Shown here in pieces: positions 5,538-8,626 of a stretch of 8,626 nucleotides of DNA. The stretch is from contig CAMNHM010000111.1 of assembly GCA_946539475.1 (NCBI GenBank), positions 1 through 8,626 on the forward strand, written 5' to 3'. The notes below the pieces were generated by a model. It had not been told where the DNA came from and searched no databases. It saw only the letters and a program-made list of their open reading frames with translations. This DNA comes from an uncultured Prevotellaceae bacterium. GTDB taxonomy: Bacteria; Bacteroidota; Bacteroidia; Bacteroidales; Bacteroidaceae. Numbering within the stretch: the stretch's first letter is position 1; every line of letters starts with the position of its first letter. A program made the translations under genes and the position numbers.

Positions 5538-6857
5538 ATGAACGAAACGTACTCCCCCTATTTCAATCCTGAACTCGAGACGATGGCGCGTCCCGAGCTG
5601 GAGAAGCTACAGCTGGAGCGCCTGCAGCAGACCGTGCGCCACTGCATGAACGCTCCCTTCTATCAACAGCGCTTCAAGGAGCTCGGCATCACGCCCGACG
5701 ACATCCAGACGCTCGACGACGTGCGCCGGCTGCCCTTCACCACGAAGGAAGACCTGCGCGAGAACTATCCCTTCGGGCTGGCCTGCGTGCCGATGAAGGA
5801 TTGCGTACGCCTGCACTCCTCGAGCGGCACGACGGGCAACCCCACCGTGGTGCTCCACTCGCAGCGCGACCTCGACGAGTGGGCCAATGCCGTGGCACGC
5901 TGCCTCTGGATGGTGGGCTCGCGCCCTGAGGACGTCTTCCAGAACTCGGCCGGCTACGGCATGTTCACCGCAGGCCTCGGATTCCAGTATGGCGCCGAGC
6001 GTGTGGGAATGCTGACCGTGCCAGCAGCGGCAGGCAACACCACGCGCCAGATTAAGTTTATACGCGACTTCGGCACCACCGTGCTGCACGCCATCCCCTC
6101 GTATGCCTCGCGCATCTATGAGGTGATGCAGCAGGAGGGCGTCGACCCCCGCCGCGACACCCAGCTGCGCGTGCTCTGCATCGGAGCAGAGCCTCACAGC
6201 GAAGAGCAGCGCCAGCGCATCGAGCAGAACCTCGGCGTGAAAGCCTACAACTCATACGGCATCTCTGAGATGATGGGACCCGGAGTGGCATTCGAATGCC
6301 CCGAGCAGAACGGCCTGCACATCTGGGAGGACTACTTCATAGTGGAGATCATCGACCCCGTGACGCTCGAGCCCGTAGCCGACGGCGAGCTCGGCGAACT
6401 CGTGCTGACCACCATCAACCGTGAGGCAATGCCGCTGCTGCGCTACCGCACGCGCGACCTCACCCGCATCCTGCCCGGCGAGTGCCCCTGCGGCCGTCAT
6501 CACCGTCGGCTAGCCCGCCTGCAAGGACGCTCCGACGACATGATGATCCTCAAGGGTGTCAACATCTTCCCCATACAGATCGAGAAGATACTCCTGAAGT
6601 TCAAGGAGCTCTCCACCGACTACCTCATCACCCTCGAGACACGCGACGAGGGCGACGTGATGACCGTCGAGGTGGAGCTCATGGGAATGTTCACCGACGA
6701 CTATCCCCGCCTGCAACAGCTCGAGAAGACCATTACGCGCCTGCTCAAGGACGAGATACTCATCACGCCGAAGGTGCGCCTCGTACCCAAGGGAACGCTC
6801 GCCGTCAGCGACGAGAAGAAGGCTGTCCGCGTGAAAGACCTACGCAAGCTCTTCTGA
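5538..6857 (+). CDS. paaK: Phenylacetate--CoA ligase (aryl-CoA ligase)
   Basis: This 439-residue cytoplasmic enzyme of the adenylate-forming (ANL) family has the usual PaaK length. It activates phenylacetate or a related arylacetate with ATP to the acyl-AMP, then to the CoA thioester. Visible motifs are the phosphate loop HSSSGTTGNPT (93-103), YNSYGISEMMGPG (237-249), YRTRDL (303-308) and a small C-terminal domain from about 335. Cys254, His261, Cys316 and Cys318 (ECP...NGLH, ECPCGR) match the structural zinc site of Bacteroidetes PaaK-like enzymes. The A10 segment reads VSDEKKAVRVKD (423-434), where an EGK-A-RV form is usual; Lys427 or Lys428 would be catalytic. Its neighbour is an ACT-domain gene, a standard pairing in this phylum. 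There it is often linked to indolepyruvate:ferredoxin oxidoreductase (iorAB), which is not in this window. Substrate preference is uncertain. Confidence 0.95.
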   Translation: MNETYSPYFNPELETMARPELEKLQLERLQQTVRHCMNAPFYQQRFKELGITPDDIQTLDDVRRLPFTTKEDLRENYPFGLACVPMKDCVRLHSSSGTTGNPTVVLHSQRDLDEWANAVARCLWMVGSRPEDVFQNSAGYGMFTAGLGFQYGAERVGMLTVPAAAGNTTRQIKFIRDFGTTVLHAIPSYASRIYEVMQQEGVDPRRDTQLRVLCIGAEPHSEEQRQRIEQNLGVKAYNSYGISEMMGPGVAFECPEQNGLHIWEDYFIVEIIDPVTLEPVADGELGELVLTTINREAMPLLRYRTRDLTRILPGECPCGRHHRRLARLQGRSDDMMILKGVNIFPIQIEKILLKFKELSTDYLITLETRDEGDVMTVEVELMGMFTDDYPRLQQLEKTITRLLKDEILITPKVRLVPKGTLAVSDEKKAVRVKDLRKLF

Positions 6858-6866
6858 GCCTTGAAA

Positions 6867-6994
6867 CCCCTAAGTTAGGGGGCGGGGGTCTGAACAAGCG
6901 CAGATGTCCCCGTCCCCCTCGCAACAAAATCATTTACCTTTAACGTGGGTTTGCATTCCGCTTGTTCAGACCCCCTTCCCCCTAACTTAGGGGG
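6867..6994. repeat. MITE/REP-like palindromic element between paaK and the ACT gene
   Basis: The arms 6867-6900 and 6959-6994 are inverted repeats. They match over their full length except for a central G in one (as rc) against TT in the other, and one extra terminal G. Each arm holds its own palindrome (CCCCTAAGTTAGGGG; CCCCTAACTTAGGGG). The 58-nt centre has no ORF. The element starts 9 nt after the paaK stop and ends 9 nt before the ACT start, so it sits inside the presumed operon. In RNA it would form a stem of about 34 bp. G/C-rich palindromic elements of this style recur between Bacteroidales genes. Confidence 0.75.
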
Positions 6995-7003
6995 TGTACA
7001 AAA

Positions 7004-7432
7004 ATGACCATCCATCAACTATCCATCTTCATCGAGAACCGTTCGGGCACACTCATCAAGGTGCTCGAAGTGCTGAAGCAGCAGCAGATCCAGATCATCG
7101 CATCGACCATTGCCGACACGGCCGAGTACGGCATCTACCGACTCATCTGCTCAGAGCCGTTACGAGCCTACGACGAGCTGAAGAAAGCTGGCGTGGCAGT
7201 AGCACTGAGCGACGTGCTGGCCCTGGAGCTTGACGACGAGCCCGGACGGGCTGCCGACGCCGTGCGACTCTTCAGCGACGCTGGCATCAGCATTGCCTAC
7301 ATGTACACCTTCCTGCTGCGTGGCAAGGGCATCATGGTCTTCCGTACCAACGACCGCCCCAAGGCCCGCGAGACGATCCTGCTGAACAACCTCAAGTTCA
7401 TCGCCGAGCAGGACCTCAGCAAGTGGGCCTGA
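7004..7432 (+). CDS. Tandem ACT-domain amino acid-binding protein
   Basis: The 142 residues form two ACT domains and nothing else. ACT1 is about 2-70 (HQLSIFIENRSGTLIKVLEVL, with the ligand-loop Gly15). ACT2 is about 72-140 (ALELDDEPGRAADAVRLFSDAGISIAYMYTF, with Gly81). ACT domains bind small ligands, usually amino acids, at dimer interfaces and control metabolic enzymes. Stand-alone tandem ACT proteins next to paaK are common in Bacteroidetes. An aromatic amino acid ligand and a role in controlling arylacetate activation are plausible inferences. The gene is 146 bp after paaK, separated by a long palindromic element that may weaken co-transcription or set its level. No good TAnnTTTG promoter is visible in the gap; the nearest is TACCTTTA at 6935. 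The start is supported by the conserved domain edge. Confidence 0.9.
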   Translation: MTIHQLSIFIENRSGTLIKVLEVLKQQQIQIIASTIADTAEYGIYRLICSEPLRAYDELKKAGVAVALSDVLALELDDEPGRAADAVRLFSDAGISIAYMYTFLLRGKGIMVFRTNDRPKARETILLNNLKFIAEQDLSKWA

Positions 7433-7484
7433 AGACCAAGACCCGCCGCGTCCAACGGCGCCACACACGCATGCCGGCAGCGCT

Positions 7485-7503
7485 CCCTCCCTCGAGAGGA
7501 GGG
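7485..7503. other. Small G/C-rich hairpin downstream of the ACT gene
   Basis: CCCTCC (7485-7490) pairs with GGAGGG (7498-7503) around a 7-nt loop, 52 nt after the ACT stop. No T-run follows on either strand, so termination is not supported. It resembles short palindromic intergenic elements of the phylum. Confidence 0.35.
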
Positions 7504-7535
7504 TAGGGTGCGTTGCGAGGCATACTATGGCATGC

Positions 7536-7600
7536 GGGAGAGAAGTGGCAGCTCTCGGGGAGAGAGAAGGCAGTTCTCGGGGAGAGAGAAGGCAGCTCTC
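7536..7600. repeat. 22-bp tandem repeat, type A (three copies)
   Basis: Copies start at 7536, 7557 and 7579. The consensus is GGGGAGAGAGAAGG followed by CAGCTCTC; copy 1 is one base shorter and slightly diverged. Neighbouring copies make a CTCTC-GGG-GAGAG hairpin across each junction. The block leads directly, in the same 22-bp register, into the type B repeats. No ORF or spacer structure is present. Confidence 0.75.
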
Positions 7601-7607
7601 GTATCTT

Positions 7608-7693
7608 CAGCGGCCGCCGACAACGTTGTCAGCGCCCGCTGCCAATATCGTCAGCGCCCGCTGCAAACATTGGCAGCGGCCGCTGACAACCTT
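7608..7693. repeat. 22-bp periodic palindrome array, type B (four copies)
   Basis: CAGCG(G/C)CCGC(T/C)G starts at 7608, 7630, 7652 and 7674, an exact 22-bp period. The 12-bp core is palindromic in its CAGCGGCCGCTG form. The 10-bp connectors are also palindromic or nearly so (ACAACGTTGT between copies 1 and 2). The array lies between convergent genes, so several alternative hairpins could form in RNA from either side. Confidence 0.75.
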
Positions 7694-7700
7694 TCTTTTT
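7625..7700 (+). terminator. Probable intrinsic terminator of the paaK-ACT operon
   Basis: Positions 7625-7646 pair with 7669-7690 over 22 bp with one mismatch, around a 22-nt loop. The second arm is followed on the plus strand by CTTTCTTTTTT (7690-7700). It is built from type B repeat copies 2 and 4. On the minus strand no T-run follows, so it looks directional. It lies about 190 nt past the ACT stop. Confidence 0.65.
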
Positions 7701-7708
7701 TAAATGTT

Positions 7709-8626
7709 CTACTCTATCGCATACTCTCGGACGCCGCGTGCGTGGCGCTCCATCAGGCGGCGCATCGAGGAGCGGATGGCATAGCGCTGCTTCTGCTCGG
7801 TGCCCGTCAGCAGCGAGTCGGGCTCGTCGATGGGCAGCACGCGGTAGTTGTGGCGACCACCGCTATCGGGTGGACGGCTGACCCAGTAGAGGGCGTAGCC
7901 GCAGTCGGAGAGGCGCGTGGATGCAGCGCTCGCGGTGGAGTCGCGCCGCTGGCCGTCGGCATCGACGATGGTCAGCAGGGTGTCGGCCTTGACGAGCTCC
8001 ATGCGCAGCAGGTAGCCACCGTAGGTGTTTGGGCGCGACTGGTTGCTGATGACGTTGCCCAGCGACCAGGCTATGAGGTGGGTGCTATCCGCCGAGAGCT
8101 CTACGGGCTGTGCCACGTGAGGGTGGCCTCCCACGACGTGGTCGACGCCGTTGTCGATGAGCCACTGGGCCAGCCGCCGCTGTTCGGCTGAGGGCAGCTG
8201 CTGGTATTCGATGCCCCAGTGGGGCAGGGCGATGACGGCATCGGGGCGCATCGTGCGCGCTTTCTCGATGTCGGCGAGAATCTCGGTAGTGTCGATGAGG
8301 TTAACGATGTTGGGGTGTTCGACGGGCAGGCCGTTCGTGCCGTAAGTGAAGTTGAGCAGGGCAATGCGGAGACCGTTCTGCTCGAGGAGGAAGGGGTAGG
8401 TGCTGTCGCGCGACGCGCTGTCGACGTAGGTGCCCAGGTGAGGCACTCGGAGCGAGTCCATCATCGCGATGGTGCGCTCGAGGCCTGCGCGGCGGCTGTC
8501 GACGCAGTGGTTGTTGGCCGTCAGCAGGATGTCGAAGCCGGCGTCGATGCAGGCTTGCAGGTATTCGTCGGGGGCTCGGAACTGGGGGTAGCCTGTGTAG
8601 GGGCGTCCGCCGAGCGTCACCTCGAA
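7709..8626 (-). CDS. CapA/PgsA-family putative metallophosphoesterase, C-terminal part (cut by window edge)
   Basis: The last 305 residues are visible; the reading frame stays open to position 8626 (F-E-V-T-L-G-G...), so the GTG at 8620 is not the real start. Family marks, in order, are 'PYTGYPQFRAPDEYL', 'DILLTANNHCVDSRRAGLERT' (the ANNH metal-site motif), 'VIALPHWGIEYQQLPS', 'VDHVVGGHPHVAQPVE' and 'IAWSLGNVISNQ'. These match the bacterial capsule synthesis protein family (CapA; PgsA of poly-gamma-glutamate systems), which has a calcineurin-like fold. No pgsB/pgsC-type partners are in the window, so polyglutamate capsule synthesis is not supported. Many Bacteroidetes carry solitary CapA-like proteins of unclear role. 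After the core comes a tail of about 75 residues ending in a basic helix (IRSSMRRLMERHARGVREYAIE). It converges on the ACT gene; its promoter lies outside. Confidence 0.88.
   Translation of the reverse strand, partial: FEVTLGGRPYTGYPQFRAPDEYLQACIDAGFDILLTANNHCVDSRRAGLERTIAMMDSLRVPHLGTYVDSASRDSTYPFLLEQNGLRIALLNFTYGTNGLPVEHPNIVNLIDTTEILADIEKARTMRPDAVIALPHWGIEYQQLPSAEQRRLAQWLIDNGVDHVVGGHPHVAQPVELSADSTHLIAWSLGNVISNQSRPNTYGGYLLRMELVKADTLLTIVDADGQRRDSTASAASTRLSDCGYALYWVSRPPDSGGRHNYRVLPIDEPDSLLTGTEQKQRYAIRSSMRRLMERHARGVREYAIE

Noticed and set aside
6935..6942. TACCTTTA as a separate promoter for the ACT gene
   Set aside because: Misses the final G of TAnnTTTG, has no good -33 element and lies in the loop of the palindromic element.
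6482..6943. 153-codon plus-strand frame overlapping the end of paaK
   Set aside because: Out of frame with the conserved paaK C-terminal domain; Arg/Pro/His-rich, as shadow frames are.
7536..7693. CRISPR array
   Set aside because: Units are 22 bp and contiguous, with no unique spacers of usual length and no cas genes.
7508..8191. 227-codon plus-strand frame across the 22-bp repeats into the CapA-like gene
   Set aside because: It begins in repeat DNA and then runs antisense to conserved CapA motifs; the composition is that of a shadow frame.

Overview
The window looks like a chromosomal segment of a GC-rich member of the Bacteroidales, most likely Prevotellaceae. Three things point there: Bacteroidetes-type promoters (TAnnTTTG at -7 with an upstream TTTG) and no obvious Shine-Dalgarno sequences; a TonB-dependent receptor with STN and CarboxypepD_reg-like domains next to an ECF sigma gene; and secreted proteins with the C-terminal 'VYSLSGQRL...KGVYIRNGRK' tail common in this order. 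The species cannot be named from the sequence alone.

Left third, minus strand: an ECF sigma factor gene (650-1177) is followed after 54 bp by a TonB-dependent outer-membrane receptor that runs off the left edge (1-595). No FecR-type anti-sigma gene lies between them, although the receptor has an STN signalling domain. The gap holds a sequence that could be the ECF sigma factor's own target promoter.

Middle, minus strand: a three-gene operon read from 5334 down to 1404. It encodes a small secreted protein with six cysteines and no known function; a 633-residue secreted serpin (protease inhibitor) with an extra N-terminal domain and a C-terminal tail; and a TPR lipoprotein with one membrane helix and a LuxR-like HTH at its C terminus. 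The last two genes overlap by ATGA. A run of eight G lies in the serpin gene just after the serpin core. One extra G would fuse the serpin in frame to the TPR regulator, and one fewer would truncate the tail. The operon promoter sits almost on the start codon, so the mRNA may be leaderless. A 19-bp perfect inverted repeat follows the operon.

Right of centre, plus strand: paaK (phenylacetate/aryl-CoA ligase) and a tandem-ACT-domain protein, a pairing seen in Bacteroidetes aromatic amino acid metabolism. They are separated by a 128-bp MITE/REP-like element with long inverted repeats. The divergent promoter region between the serpin operon and paaK holds an array of GT(A/T)(C/T)AC motifs spaced about 11 bp.

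Right end: a CapA/PgsA-family protein (minus strand, cut by the right edge) converges on the ACT gene. The 276-bp space between them holds a 22-bp-periodic repeat array of two sequence types. It ends in a strong hairpin and a T-rich run that look like the terminator of the paaK operon. No tRNA, rRNA, transposase or CRISPR array was seen.
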